A stretch of 64,000 nucleotides of DNA, from the NCBI GenBank assembly GCA_030770545.1, contig JAUCMP010000030.1, positions 2,829,001-2,893,000 of the forward strand, read 5' to 3'. The notes under the pieces were generated by a model. That model had not been told where the DNA came from. It worked only from the letters and a program-made list of their open reading frames with translations, and ran no database searches. Positions 32,401 through 45,463 of the stretch are shown piece after piece. The first letter of the stretch is position 1. Every line of letters starts with the position of its first letter. A program made the position numbers and the translations under genes. This DNA is from Macropodus opercularis (lineage: Eukaryota; Chordata; Actinopteri; Anabantiformes; Osphronemidae).

Positions 32401-32517
32401 CAGCACATCATGCTACGAGGAGACAGAGGATGAGAAGATAGTTTCAGCCCAGTCCACAGTACCTGGTCATCAACCGTCTCTGGTTATGAAAAGAGCAAAA
32501 TAGATATATATAGAAGT

Positions 32518-33312
32518 AATTCAATTCAATTCAGTTTTATTTTTATTGCGCCAAAGGATCAGTGGGAGAACATCTGCCTTGACCGGTTGGAGTGAAGGGA
32601 TAGAGAAGAGAGAAAAGAACAACAACAACAACAACAACAACAACAGACTCAGGCAGGATGGTTGGACCAGCAGCTGGAGACACACGACTCTGAGTCTGAC
32701 GATACCTGGAGATGAGAATAGAGAGAGACAGAAAGAGAGAAACACAACTAGGAGAGAACAGAGACAAAGTTAGTCACATGTGGACATGGAGGCATGTTAG
32801 CGGATGGAATAGATAGAAAACCAGAGGAGCTCAGTGAATGAAGGAGGTTCCAGCATCTAAGCCTGTAGCAGCTGAACTAAGAGATGGATCAGAGAAACCA
32901 GAACCATCTGGGACCATCAGCTTTGTCAGAAAGGAAGGTTTCAGCCTAGTTTTAAAGCAGAGAGGGCGTCTGCTGCTAGAACCTGAACTGGAAGCTGGTT
33001 CCACATAGAGGAGCTTGGAGCTAAAGGCTCTGCACATTTCACATCAAAAGTCATCTTTAAAGTGAGTTTACAGTAAGAAAATTATTAAGGAGATCAAATA
33101 TGTGGTCAAACATGACACCAAGGTTTTTCACAGTAGAACCTGAAGCTAGCTAGATAATTTATTGGTCAACATAATCAGTGTCATCTGCACAGGAATGAAA
33201 ATTGATCTAGTGTTTCCTAATAATCACCTAGATTATATGTAAATGCACATGTTGAGACTGAAAAGCATTGGACCAAGCCTGGAACCTTGCACAACTCCAG
33301 CACAGTAAATGA
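32518..33312 (-). mobile_element. L2-clade LINE fragment (copy B), minus strand
   Basis: The 3' terminus is at 32518 (TTCAATTCAATTCAGTTTTA on the plus strand). Reading leftwards on the minus strand from 33312 gives decayed RT words (GSVLGP-like, LFSLNM, AD-T), then GSTVKNLGV-like, and then the C-terminal CFKTRLKPSFLTKLMVPDGS also present in copies C and D. The RT core is heavily deleted. A (AAC)9 microsatellite at 32618-32645 lies in its 3' part. Confidence 0.72.
32618..32645. repeat. (AAC)9 microsatellite
   Basis: Uninterrupted AAC units inside LINE copy B. The equivalent site in copy D reads GTTGCTGCTTGTTTTGTTG on the opposite strand, so the array grew after insertion. Confidence 0.85.
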
Positions 33313-33843
33313 TACTATATGAAACCATAAACCTGTAAGGACAAGGTCAGACGAAAGAAAATAAGATGCAATAATACAGAAAATTCATTTTTCTGCTCAC
33401 AAAGATGCTCACAAAAACAATAGTAAGTAGACAAAGGTATAACCAGCATGACTATGATCGAGTATGATCACTGTTTGATGAGGTGTCTTCAGAAAAGCCA
33501 CTTTGCACTGGATGTTCTCTGTGCTTGTGGTCTGAGGTCGTATCCCTTAAGGACGTCAGCTCATCTCTTTTCTCCTACCGGTGTTGGAGCAGAGGTGCTA
33601 CCAGTGACTGAAGATGACTGACCTGCACTGCAGCTCGTTCCCCTCAGACACAGCCAACAGCGAGTCATCAAATCTTTTCCCTCGTTTTAATCGTTGTGCA
33701 TTAAATTGGTTTATGTTTGTTACAGTTCTTATTTAATCTATTTTTCATTACCAGGCTTAGCATGAACTGTCTGCTCATATTATTGTGGTTTGATGAATAT
33801 AACTATCACATATTGAGATTGTTGAGTTTATGAGAAATGGCCA

Positions 33844-33877
<34 letters not shown>

Positions 33878-33930
33878 GATGCTGAAGAACTCTGAAGAAC
33901 CATGTACTATATACACACACACACACACAC
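33844..33930. repeat. Microsatellites (ATG)11 and (AC)9
   Basis: ATG units run from 33844 to 33877, and AC units from 33913 to 33930, separated by 35 bp of unique sequence. Confidence 0.85.
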
Positions 33931-35387
33931 ATTACACGTTTCATGTCTTCATACATCTCCAGAATAAGCTGCTGTTCTTTGGGGGAGAAGTACTGTATCC
34001 TGCATGAGTTCAGTGCGTGTTTAATCAGTAATTGTGTGATTGGTACATGTGGGCTTTTATACTACACTGTAAACGTGCACTTATCCCCTCTATCTACTCC
34101 AGGCTTGACTTAGCGGCTCCTTCTTATCCTCGCTTGGCAAATGTGCAGCAGGATAAGCCAGGGTGGGTTTAGTAGAGTATCCCCTGTGTATGAACATGGT
34201 CCTGCAGTCAAATATGACCAAATCTTTTCCGTCACAGCATCGTCAGATAAACCGTGGTAACATTTATTCCAGGGTTACACATACACACATAAAGGTTGAG
34301 CTGAACTCCTTTGAGGTTTCTTTATCTGAATGATGGGCTGCAGTGCAGTGAATGGGTGTGATGTTCTCATGTTCTTCACTTCTCATAATACAGCCATAGA
34401 CAAAAATGAAAACACCCTGATCACATTCAAACCCAGAAACCTCCGACCTGCCGATGGGCAGCTCTGTTGAAGCAGATGGGCTGGATGTACAATGCAGTGC
34501 AGTGCACAGAGCAACCAAACTAACCGTCGCTAAACGGTGTTTCATCAAGAGATCTGCAAAGACCCAACCTGCAGATCAGCCTTAAAAGGAATGTGCTGCC
34601 TTTGTGCATCCTGCTCACAGAGAAAATCTGATTATCCCTAGTATTTGCAAACTTGTCCTTAATTTTGTGGCGGCGTGATATGCCGACCCAGCGGGGACAC
34701 AATGGCTGTTCCTCCCTCTGAAGTAGCGCTGCTCTGGAATGCTTCGCAGGCTGCTGGAGGCCATTCCCCATTCAGCAAACAATCACTGCCAGGTAGTAAA
34801 AGAAGTGTTTGTGTGATATGTCAGCAGTGTGCGCCAGGCCTAAAAGCTGAGCGATGGTGTGGCAAGATTGCATTCACTTTCTCCTCCCAGAGAGGAAAGC
34901 TATACTATTATTACCAGTAGCCATTGACACGGCTACAGTAGTTCTTTGAATTGAAATGTGGCAAAGGGGCTGTCAGATGATACCTGTGTAACTGCAGTTA
35001 CTCAGGTCCAGTGATTCTCTGGTTACAGGTGCAGGTAGAACAAATGTCTTCAGCCACTGATCTTTATGGAAGAAAAGTGCATCCAGTCTTTGGTGGTTTG
35101 AATGCTAAAAATAAAGCAGTTTTTCCACAGCAGTTCCAGTAAATTGACAGTAATCAAGCTTTATGTGCTGTGATTGTTTCTGTTGAGGCTTCAAATCTGT
35201 CAGTAGTCTAAAAAGACAGCAGACAGAAAGCCAGAGAGCTAGTCTGCACATGTGCTCAGGCTTAAAACACAGGTTTGTTGTGTCTCATCTGCCGATGGTG
35301 TAACCGTGAGCTACAGACTTATTAAAGCCATTCATCACTGCACCCAGAACAGGTTGTCACGCAGCAGTGTGGTAGCTGGAGGACAAC

Positions 35388-35419
35388 ACTGCTAAGATGC
35401 TTCACAGCATCTTAGCAGT
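35388..35419. repeat. Perfect 13-bp hairpin
   Basis: ACTGCTAAGATGC (35388-35400), a six-base loop TTCACA, then GCATCTTAGCAGT (35407-35419). The arms pair without a mismatch. They are too short for a normal pre-miRNA. Confidence 0.6.
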
Positions 35420-37568
35420 TCTGCAGGTTTGTGTGTAAGTGTTGGTTTCCAAGTCAAATCCTTTGGTCTGACACCAAAATCCAATGTGTGAATCAGTGAT
35501 TGTAATCAGGGTGTTAGTAGAGGAGAGAGCGGAACCTTTGCCTCAGTCCTTTGTGAATAAATACAAGCTTAGAAAAACTAAAGTAGTGTATACTGTCTTC
35601 TAAATAGTCATTAAAGTCGTGTAATTAAGGCAACTGTGACTTTGGGAATTTCCTCAAGTGGTTAAAAACACCTCAGAATCCAGAGTAATGTGTCTGTGCC
35701 AGCGGGGACATGGTGGAAAACCCGTAGTCATCATGCAGAGGATGAAGCTGGGCCTGAGCGATGCATGGAACGCGTCCGCAGCTCACCTCCCTTTTCCCGA
35801 TGTGTCGTCACTCAGATTCGTGCTCCTGCAACCACAGCGTCTCCAGGTTTACACAGGTCTGATCTGACGTGTGAATGTGCTGCAGTGAGCTACACCGCAG
35901 AGCTTTGATGTCATGTCAGCCAACACTGGAAACATAGCTTATGCATATTTAACTTACAATTTACTACTGAGCCAGCGCGTGAACTCCCAGTTGACTAACG
36001 ACCTCATCGCTTTGTTTGGCAGATCGATGGACTCAGTCACTGTCCGAAACACAAACCGGTGCTTCCCCTGACAAAGCCGCTGCAGATCCAACACACTAAT
36101 GCAGTGAGTTATGGCTGAAAGACACAGAAGAGGGTGAATCAAATGGCTGTGTAATGTCTTGTTATTTCAGCTTTTTTATCCTCCAAAGTTATGGTTCTAA
36201 GGTTCCATAGGAGAGAATGTATGTGTCCGTCGACCGCTGGCTTGTTAAGCTTAATCCTCTTAACTCCAACGCTATGTTAAACATGGACAATGCCGCTATC
36301 AGGAGCAATCCCACGGCTGTGGAGATGCTAAACAGCCCTGTGTGGTGGGTCAGGCTGCCTGAAAACAAGAGCGCACCCTGAAAGAGGTCATATTTTTCAA
36401 ATTGTCGGCCTGGGGAGCAATGATAGAGCTGCCTGTCACATTTTTCTCCCTGACTACAGGGGCTCCCTTTCAGAGCAGCTCACAGGCCTCCGATGCGACT
36501 CACAAACACCCTTCCGGCCTTGTTTGCATTCAAATGTGATAAAGCTAAAAGGTGACTTTCCCCCACAGCTGGGCAGAAAATGGATTAGGTCAAAGTGACA
36601 GGCTTCTTGGAGATCCTGCCATGTTGGCTAGTCACACAGAGGAAGAAAAGAGGCCTCGCTGAGCTCGGCTTTGGGAACCAGTGGAGGGGCTTTGCCTTTG
36701 CCTTTCCCTTTCACACCTCCAGCGTTCCCAGTGGCAGCTGGCCAGCCATGGCGACCAGCTCCCAGACAAGGCCAGTCATTCAGCCTCCACAGCTCCAGGT
36801 TTGGCTGCAGCTTCGTGTGGGGGGAGATTCCAAGATGAGATGATTGTTGGTCAATTTTATGGCATCACTATTTATTAATTTAGTCGTACAGTAGGTCCAC
36901 ATTTGTATGGTAACTTCATTTGCAGGACTTCATTAGTTCTCACAGATCCCACAAATCTACAAATATAAGATCATTTATTATTATAATTAGCAAAAGAAAG
37001 TCACTAAAAACACCCATGGACTCTACCACCAAGTTTCATGTTTACAACAATATCCTAATTGTTCAGATCAAAACATATTCAATAACTCATGGCTCCTCAA
37101 TGTCTACCACCATTAATAATAATGATAACAATACTTGTCTACTTGTTGATTGGCGTTTGATGAGAAGTGTGTCAGTGCTCGCTGGCCCAGCATCACAACC
37201 AGCTGACTGTCCCTTAAGCACAGTTTGTTTAAAGCTCATCTCTCTGTTGACATTGGCTTAATCCGCAGCAAGACACAGGATGCTTCTATTTGAAAATAAG
37301 CAAACACAGTTCCGTTTACATGCTGTCGGACACAAGGTCACGTTGTTACACGGTCAGGACTTTTTTACAGTTGCATTTCTAGAAAGTAGCAAAGCTGTTA
37401 CCTGAGGCCTTTCATTTGTGATGACGGCATCACGGGGCTTTCAGGGAAACTGCAGGTTGGTGTCATATCACATAAGATCTGGTGATTAACCGCTGATTCA
37501 GTCAATGACGACGATTCTCAGCACATTCTAAGATTGGAACGTCCTCATCAACCAGCTCAGGCACTGGG

Positions 37569-37582
37569 GCGCCATCTGCAGG
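37569..37582 (-). promoter_or_regulatory. CTCF-like motif, minus orientation
   Basis: The minus strand reads CCTGCAGATGGCGC, one mismatch to CCASYAGRKGGCRS. It faces the plus-strand motif at 16014, a convergent arrangement around wnt7a. Confidence 0.25.
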
Positions 37583-40500
37583 CTCAGACTGTCTGAGGAC
37601 TCAGCCATCGAGGTCACAGCAGAACAATACCTGCCAGTGAAGTACATACCGTCATGACACATGTTGTGGTGATTAGTAGTTGGTTGAAGTTTGTGCCTCA
37701 GAAATGACGATGAAGTCGTTTTCATTAGAGACTGATAAATGCTAATTAGTGTAAGTAAATGAAGGAACTGTTCTCTAGTAAGTCTCGAGGTTGGGGAAGT
37801 TTCAGCTGTGTTTATTGTGGAGATGATATCTGGTGTTTAATGTGAATGAGCCAAAGCTTCTTCAAGAACTTCATCCAAACAATGAGCGAATGGATACCAC
37901 CTCAAAGCTGAAATATCAAACCACCAGGAACACAGCTGTGTGTATCACGTCTCACACGATACCTGTCCACACCTCACAGTCGTAGGAGTAACACGCACAG
38001 ATGCAGTTCACCTCCTTTTTCCTTTCAAAGTGCATGAAAGAAAACACAGTTGTTTTAATTGTACTGTAGCTATCATGTTAATATCGGGTTCATCTGACAA
38101 AGTCTGGTTTTAGGAAATAAAAGCAAGTCAGAATCCGCAGCAGCTAAATATGAGAGCGAAACAGTTTGGGGAAAGAGCAGCAAGTCAGCAATAAATAAAA
38201 AGTCGACATAATGTGGCAAACATTGTGTTCGTGCTGAGGTCACACTGGCCTTGACCCTTCACCTAATGGATGCGTGAGTGAAGTTTGCTCGTGTGTTAAA
38301 AATGATTGGACAGACAGGACAGATGTGAGATCCTCCAGATAAAGCTTATTGTCATAATCGTCCGGTTAACTGCTCTCATAATAAACGGGTGACGGCGTAC
38401 AGACCTCTCACTACTGTGTGTTGTCCACTGCAGACGTGAGTAGAGCTCCAAGGAAGAAGAAACTGTCTGCTGCAGTCAATCATCATCAACTCAGCCGTTA
38501 AACCCTGGTGTGCTTTAAATATGCCAACAAACACACCTGCCTGATTAGTTACTTAAGAACAGAATATGCACCAGGTTTGTATCTGACCGTAATTTGCCGT
38601 CTCTGGTCATGGTGTTGCTCTAATTCAGTAGAAGAGGCAGTGAATTCATCTTCTTCACGTCCAGGAGCTCTTGGGAAACGAGATCGGGTTAACAATTCAC
38701 ATGTGCAGCTGGTGACCTCAGAGGCATAAATGATCTGAATTCTAGGCCGAGTGTTTTATCTGTTCTGTCATCACCTGCACATACTGTGGCTGAAGTCTTT
38801 CTTATTGCATGTTCATAGAGGAGGAGCCTCCCAGGCGAACACACTCAGCGATGAGACACCTGCGAAAACCATGACGTCCTCACACAGCGTCTCTATCGGT
38901 GAAAGGAGAGGACGCCACGTCACTACAAGCTGAGACTGAAGCGAAGCGCAGGACCCGCTTCTGTTTCCTGCCACAGGCTGATGAAAGGCTGATGAAAATC
39001 ACTGTCACTTTCAGCTTCTAGTCATTCTAGTGGCTGAGACATACGTGATAATAAGGGCAGCAGGATAAAAGCTGATGGTATCCAGGTATTGTCTCAGGGC
39101 TCCATCACAGTTCACACAGATGAGATAAAAACGAGCGCTGATCTGCATCAAGCAGGTGGAGGCATGAAGGCAGGATGACTTTAGAGAAGACCAGAGAATA
39201 TCCAGTGATGGTAACAGGTGGGTTTGCTGAGCTCTCTCTTCTTTATCTCCGCCTGCAGCTCAGAAGTGAAACGACTACAGCACAGCAACCAGCAGCTGGT
39301 GCTTATGTTTCCCATATGTTGGTTTTCTTTTAAATTACTATTAAAATGACTCTAGTGTAAAGAGTTTTTAGAGTATACTTTTTAGAGTCTCGTAGGTAAA
39401 CTAGAGCTGGTTTGAAATGGATACGTAGACCAGTTTGACAGGAAGTTGGTCTAGTTAAAAGCCAGTGAGAGAAACAAGAGGAACACACAGCCTTAGTAGA
39501 ACTCGCTGTTAAACTGACAGGCAGCAGGAGTGGAAGTGGGAGTTAGGACTAGAATGTCCAACAGGTCCAACAAGAAGCGAAAACCACAGGCCCACAGCAC
39601 TTAATTCAAACTCTGCTGCTGTTTGCCTTCCAATACACGGCTCAAACTGATGAGTCAGATCTAACAGAGAACCACGCGATGGAGATCGTGAAGCCCACCA
39701 GCCATGTGACCGTTCCTCTGGGAGGAGATGTCAAAGCCTCAGGACACACACACCCAGACTATGCAGCAGCTTCCGCCCCCAGGCCGCCAAGGACTGATAG
39801 TTAAAGTTACGTTACGTCTTGTGCCTATAGAGACACGAAGGCGTTGGGTCAGTCATAGAGCTCCATGTGCCTGGACAGGGGAACCTGGAGGAGGGGAGGT
39901 ATTCGAGTACTGAGAGGGAATGTGACAACCCCTTTCACAGAAACGCTGAATATCTGTATTCAGGAAGTTCAACACCTGGTCCTTGCTATGTTGTCACGGT
40001 GACGGCTAGCTTCTTAAATTACCATGTCTTCATACTGTAGATGTCCACTCACTGATCCTACCTCCATATTAAGTCATTAAGTTCTCAACCTCTCTCATGC
40101 AGGTTATTAATAGACATAATTTGGACTTAATTATAGGTTTATAACTCACCAGTAATGATAGGAAGCACTGAGTCTCGCTTTGAAGTCAGATCCCAATCAT
40201 CTGGAAGATGGATAAGCACCACTCCTGCAGATCAAGCTGATACCTACATGTCAACAGCCTCAGGGGTCATAAAGACAGAGGTTTGTTCATTTGGAAAAAC
40301 CCACAGTTGTCTGGGTTTGAAGGATTACACGGGACGCTTGGCTGTTCACTGCTTGGCAGCACATTCTGCCACTTCTACGCTTACAGTGGGTTTTCATCTT
40401 CGAGGGGTCACTGAGGAAAATGAGGCCCTCACATACCGAGCACACACCACGAACTGTATCCACGATGTCATTCAAATGCAGGATTTGAACACTCGCACTT

Positions 40501-41159
40501 ACACGTAATACATTTTTCTTTCCGGAAGGCGATAAGCTGGATTTATACTGCTCCCTGTTGATTTAACACAGATATGTAACATGCACGGCTGATTCTGAGG
40601 TGGCCTATTCTGAACAATGTTCCCATTATCTGTACCCTCCTGTTATCGTCCGTCGCCTCCCCCTGGTCCTCCTCCCATTTGTGCTTCTCAGCAGTCAGAC
40701 AGCTCCAGGTCAGTCTGCCAGGCAGGTTCTACCTGCACCTGAACTCTGCACCACCTTCTGCTGTAGCCGGCAGCACCGGCAGTGCTGTCTTATCCGCTAA
40801 ACAAACGCTGAATTCCAGGACGGTGTCCTGAGGCTGTGATACTTCCACCACACAAACCCTGATGTTCTCACATGAAGTTGCTAATAGAAAAAACTCCATC
40901 TGCTCTGGGCTGCAGCTCGTATCTAGGAAAGGATCACGTTGTTGGTTGTCAGAACATTTTTCTGCTTAAAAGACATCTATGTGATTTTTCAGAAATGTGC
41001 AGAATGTACTAAAAATGTATTAAGTAGGTTTGTAAACCCTAGTTGGTACATTACAGCCTGATATCACCACGTGGCCCATGAAACTTCAAACCAAAGAGAA
41101 AACAGACAAACACAGACGCATGACTTTTGTGATTCCGCTAAAAGAAGCCAAAAATACCT

Positions 41160-41275
41160 TGGATGCCCCCTGAACACAGGTGTCGGACTCCGGTCCTCGA
41201 GGGCCACTGTACTGCTGGTTTTCCAACTCTCCCTGCTCTTGCTCCTACTGATCACATCGATCATGTGTGTTCTCA
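41160..41275 (+). repeat. Unclassified fish dispersed repeat
   Basis: CACAGGTGTCGGACTCCGGT and CCTCGAGGGCCACTGTACTG resemble a repeat start often seen in fish DNA. It abuts LINE copy C. Class not assigned. Confidence 0.4.
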
Positions 41276-41280
41276 AGGTC

Positions 41281-41540
41281 CAGCGAGACCAGAACCATCT
41301 GGAACCATCAGCTTTGTCAGAAAGGAAGGTTTCAGCCTAGTTTTAAAGTAGAGAGGGCGTCTGCTGCTAGAACCTGAACTGGAAGCTGGTTCCACATAGA
41401 GGAGCTTGGAGCTAAAGGCTCTGCCTCCCGTTCTACAGGTAGAAACTCTAGGAAGCACCAGAACCGCGAGGTCTTTAACGTTTGATGGAGCTGTTTCATT
41501 AAGAGCTTTGTAAGTAAGGAGAAGGATTGTGATTATAATG
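41281..41540 (-). mobile_element. L2-clade LINE fragment (copy C), minus strand
   Basis: The minus strand encodes ILLLTYKALNETAPSNV, then VLPRVSTCRTGGRAF and FKTRLKPSFLTKLMVPDGSG, the extreme C-terminus of the LINE polyprotein. It is nearly identical to the corresponding parts of copies B and D. Both the RT core and the 3' UTR are missing. Confidence 0.75.
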
Positions 41541-44500
41541 AATGTCATCTTTTAAACCGAATAACTTCTGTTTATGAATTTCTAATGCAGGCAGATGTGT
41601 TGTTAACAGTGAAAGCAGAGACAGTGGAGGTAAAACCTGGTGCTAGTCATCTAACATTACCTCCTCTCTGGTGTATCAACTGCACGTTCAGCTCACATAC
41701 TTTACACATAAAGGTTTTCTGCTTGGCATGATTTCAGGTATTTATAGCCAACGGAACAATACATCAAGTTACAAGCAGCAGAAGAAAAAACAAGACAGGA
41801 TTATACCAGCTTCTGCCAACTTTGAGGCCTGTGAACCCCAGTTTACCTGTAACATGTTTGAGGAATGCCCCTGATCTTCAGACAAACATCTAAACACGTC
41901 TGTTTATAGACTTCACACGGTCTGTACTTGCCTTAACACTTTACCTGCGCATTCTATGTCTAAGAATACAAAGCTCTTAAAAGTCTGGAAGGACATTTTG
42001 TGCATAAGTGTAAAGATGATCTGATTTTCTCTAGCATCACAGTTTTATGTCACGTCTGCATTTCAGACCATCCCACACAGAGACTATCCTGGTTAGCAGC
42101 ACATGTAGAAAATGTGGAAGAGCAGTTTTACACAATTCCTTGTCGGCTCTGACTGTAATGCTAATACAAATACAATAAATCAATATGGGGAAAAACGTTG
42201 ATATAAAAGCTGATACAGATGAGCTGACAGTAAAGACCTGACTGAGGTGAAAAGGTCGGCTATGTCTGGATCAAAACCACTTGGAGTCTCCAATCAATAG
42301 TCAGCTACTGTAGCGCTCACATTTTGCCCTGAGCGAGGAGATGCTTACTAACATCAAGCAGAAGACCACCCACAGCAAAGCATTTCCTCAGCAAGAATAA
42401 CGAGGGGTCATCATAAAAAATGCTCAACTGGCTCCAAAGCCTGACAACGACTGATGAGTAGGTGTGTCTTCATAAACAGACTGTATTCATCCTTGAATAC
42501 ACATCTATCAACTGTACGCGATCCTGATTTCAACCCTCACCATCAACACGCTGGACTTACTGTGAGGAGCAAACGTACAGACGACGTGATGTTTACATCG
42601 TCTTGACTGTGATTTTAGAAATACACGACCGTAGAATAAGTGACTTACTTACATTCTACATGAACTTTGAATCTCTAACACTTCTGTTCTAGGTTCTATT
42701 TTCTCTGAACGAAAATAAACAAATGCTTGTTCTGTTCTAAAAGTTCTAAAAGACAACAGTCTTGCATCTCTAGGAAAAAGGTCAACCTGCATGAGAACAC
42801 ATTCAAAACACTTGTAACCTTCACAGTATTTAATTTTCTTTCTCATGAATCATCAGCAATGAATCTTGACTGTGTCTGCAAAACCTCCAGATTCCCATAA
42901 ACAGCCCCATCAGTTGCAGGAGCCGAGCGAGATGTTGGTTTTTGTCCTGATTTATTCAGCCTGGGGAAAAACACAGTTCATGTCACAGGTGGAGGAAAAG
43001 AGGACACTTGTGCTTTACAGGCTGCGACCACAGACAATTAAACACATGCTGTTTGCAAGAGAACACACAGGCAGGTTTTACTAGTGAGGACAGGACTGTG
43101 CTGGAATTCTTGAGGCGTGCACTAAGTCTCAGTAAAAACACCGCATGTATCTATCCAGGACTCCCACACACAGGCAGCCCAGTGTAAAGTGGTCATGCAT
43201 CCCGACGGATCTGTCACCAGATGCTTAGTATGTCCCACAGTTGCTGACGGGCCTGGCCCGGCTCTTTGTCTGCGTGATTGCTGCACAACAGAACAGATTC
43301 ACATTCCCCACATCCATAGGCAGCACTCAGCACCGCTCCATGGAAGTAAACTTTATGATGACCTGACACACATTTTGTCTGCTCAATTTGTCATTCAGTG
43401 AAAAGCCGCTCGTTAGCTGCGGATGGACTATTTACGGCCTGAAAGCAGAAACAACTTGTGGTGTTGTCGACTGCAGCCCCAACGCTCACGTCAGGCTCTG
43501 TTTAGACTACAGTACGTGTTCCCTCAGAGGGGACAGGGTCTGCCCCCCACCCACGAACTCAGGTCCTACACACCATAGTATAGCAACTACAGCCAAATCC
43601 CAACAGGCTTTTATTACAAGAAATGCTGCAATAGAATGATTAATTCCATAACAAATGATTAATGATTGCAACCAAGGCTCAGTAGTGAATACTGGCCCAA
43701 AAACAGAGACTTACATTTGTGCTTGATGACGTGGGAATGTGGTAACGCTGACAAAATGAATTTAACGAGACATGACTTAATCAGAGTAGTTTTAAACAAA
43801 GCTTCAAACCACTGAAAGACACGTGAACACTAACATATTTCATTCCGCTCAGACTTTCTTACCTAAAGCTCCAGGATGCAAAGCTCTAAACTGAAATTTG
43901 AATTATGCATTTGCTAAATTTCAGGTCGTGTTGTGTTGTTTTTGTTTTTAACCTATGCCTCGGCTTTAGAGTTTTACGTGTGGTTTGGTCATCATAAAAG
44001 CTTTATGTATGCATTACTTTTTCTCTGCATCTGCATCGTTTGTCTTAAAATGTCTCAGTGTATCCAGTAGGTGAGTAAGTGCAGAGGGCCATAAACAAAG
44101 CACATGTTGTAGACTTCAAAGCGATATTGGAAGGTGTAACAAAATCTTTAAAATGAGAATAACATGAGATTATTATCACATACACACAAAGGTGGCTTTG
44201 TACGTTTTGAAACATATCTTCGGTGACAGCAGTTCTGGATCCGTCTGGATGTCTGTCTGAGATGTCCTGTGAATTAAATGCATTCTGGGACTATGAGTAA
44301 CTCTGCCTGCCACTGCTTGCTGGATGAACCTGGGCAAAACCCTGAGAGAGTGATTCACTTGCACCCAGTGGAATCTGGTGGAAGTCACCCTGAGCTTGGA
44401 GTAATGTCACTGAGGGTGGGGGTCCCAGGAGCAGACTGCATGCCACACAGTGAGGCAGCACTGGGATCCGTCATCAGAACCATTATCCTTTGTTGTAGCC

Positions 44501-45425
44501 AGACTCACCAACGTCAGGTGATGAAAGTTCAGGTTAAAGTGCACTCGGTTGAGAAAACCTCTGTGCTTTCTCAAATTCCCCAAATTAATTTGCCTGATAT
44601 GTATTTATATAGGACATGGTGCTTTGAAGTTGAAGGTTTGAACCTAAAACTGATGAAGTGGAAACTGTTGGACAGCTTTCATGGCTCCACTACAGGGTTC
44701 AGTGTGTTGCTGAGGACACCTGGACGTGGAACAAGGTGGAAGCTGAACTGTCCAACAACTGTCCTCAGGTTTCTACTGGGCTCCAACCTCAGGAACCAAA
44801 CTGGCTGTAGTTGTATACTCAGTATAAATTCAGAGTAACATCAGTGTTGAGGCAGACATGTGTTGAGGTATCATGAAGCCTAGTGTGTGCATGGATCTAG
44901 TTCTAGCATCATACCACTGCAGTGTGCCCCTGACAGCCAAACACTGGAGAGGCCACACACAAAAAATGTTTCTCATAACAGCTCCAATCTCCTCTGATAA
45001 GCCCAGAGCCAAGATAAATAAGAACGCTCTCCTCTGCCAACCTTTAAATACTGTGTAAAGCAGTTGGTCAACGCTTCCTCTGCCGCAGCCCAAGTAATGT
45101 TCCAGGTCCTCAGGCGTGTGAACGTCTCAGGTAAAACGAGCTTTGTCTTACACCGAAAGTAGACATGAAAGTCCCGATCTGAAGAGCTACTGCACCCTGA
45201 ACTTCATTATCACCTCAGATGTGCACGTTGAATGGATGAAACAGATCCTTGAACCCTTTTGTTTATCAAACAGAGAGTTTGGTCAAATATCTGCCACATC
45301 ACAGGGTGAAAAAACTGTCGAGCGGTCTCAGAGGGGAATTACCAAGAAACACAAAGTCGCGCGTCGAAAGATGACTGATGGAACGGAAGCAGAGCTGTGC
45401 TTTGTTCTGGTCAGGTGTCGTCTCT

Positions 45426-45463
<38 letters not shown>

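Larger units (their letters stand above)
23312..32517. other. Gene-free interval between wnt7a and fbln2, part 1
   Basis: No conserved protein or RNA gene is recognised in 9 kb. It holds an unclassified repeat seen twice (24.3-24.6 and 26.25-26.41 kb), a dispersed repeat at 29.34 kb, short internal repeats at 30.08 and 31.05 kb, and a motif cluster near 26.15 kb. A 202-codon open frame (31534-32142, minus) has no recognisable similarity. Confidence 0.6.
33313..41159. other. Gene-free interval, part 2
   Basis: No recognisable gene. It contains (ATG)n at 33844-33877, (AC)9 at 33913-33930, a perfect hairpin at 35388, POU and nuclear-receptor-like motifs near 36.52-36.60 kb, and an inverted CTCF-like motif at 37569. 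The remaining open frames look random. Confidence 0.6.

Noticed and set aside
35388..35419. A new microRNA precursor
   Set aside because: The stem is only 13 bp with a 6-base loop. A pre-miRNA needs about 22 paired bases per arm.
44278..44838. 186-codon open frame on the plus strand
   Set aside because: No recognisable domain or family, no splice or promoter context, and a random-looking composition. Kept only as part of the gene-free interval.
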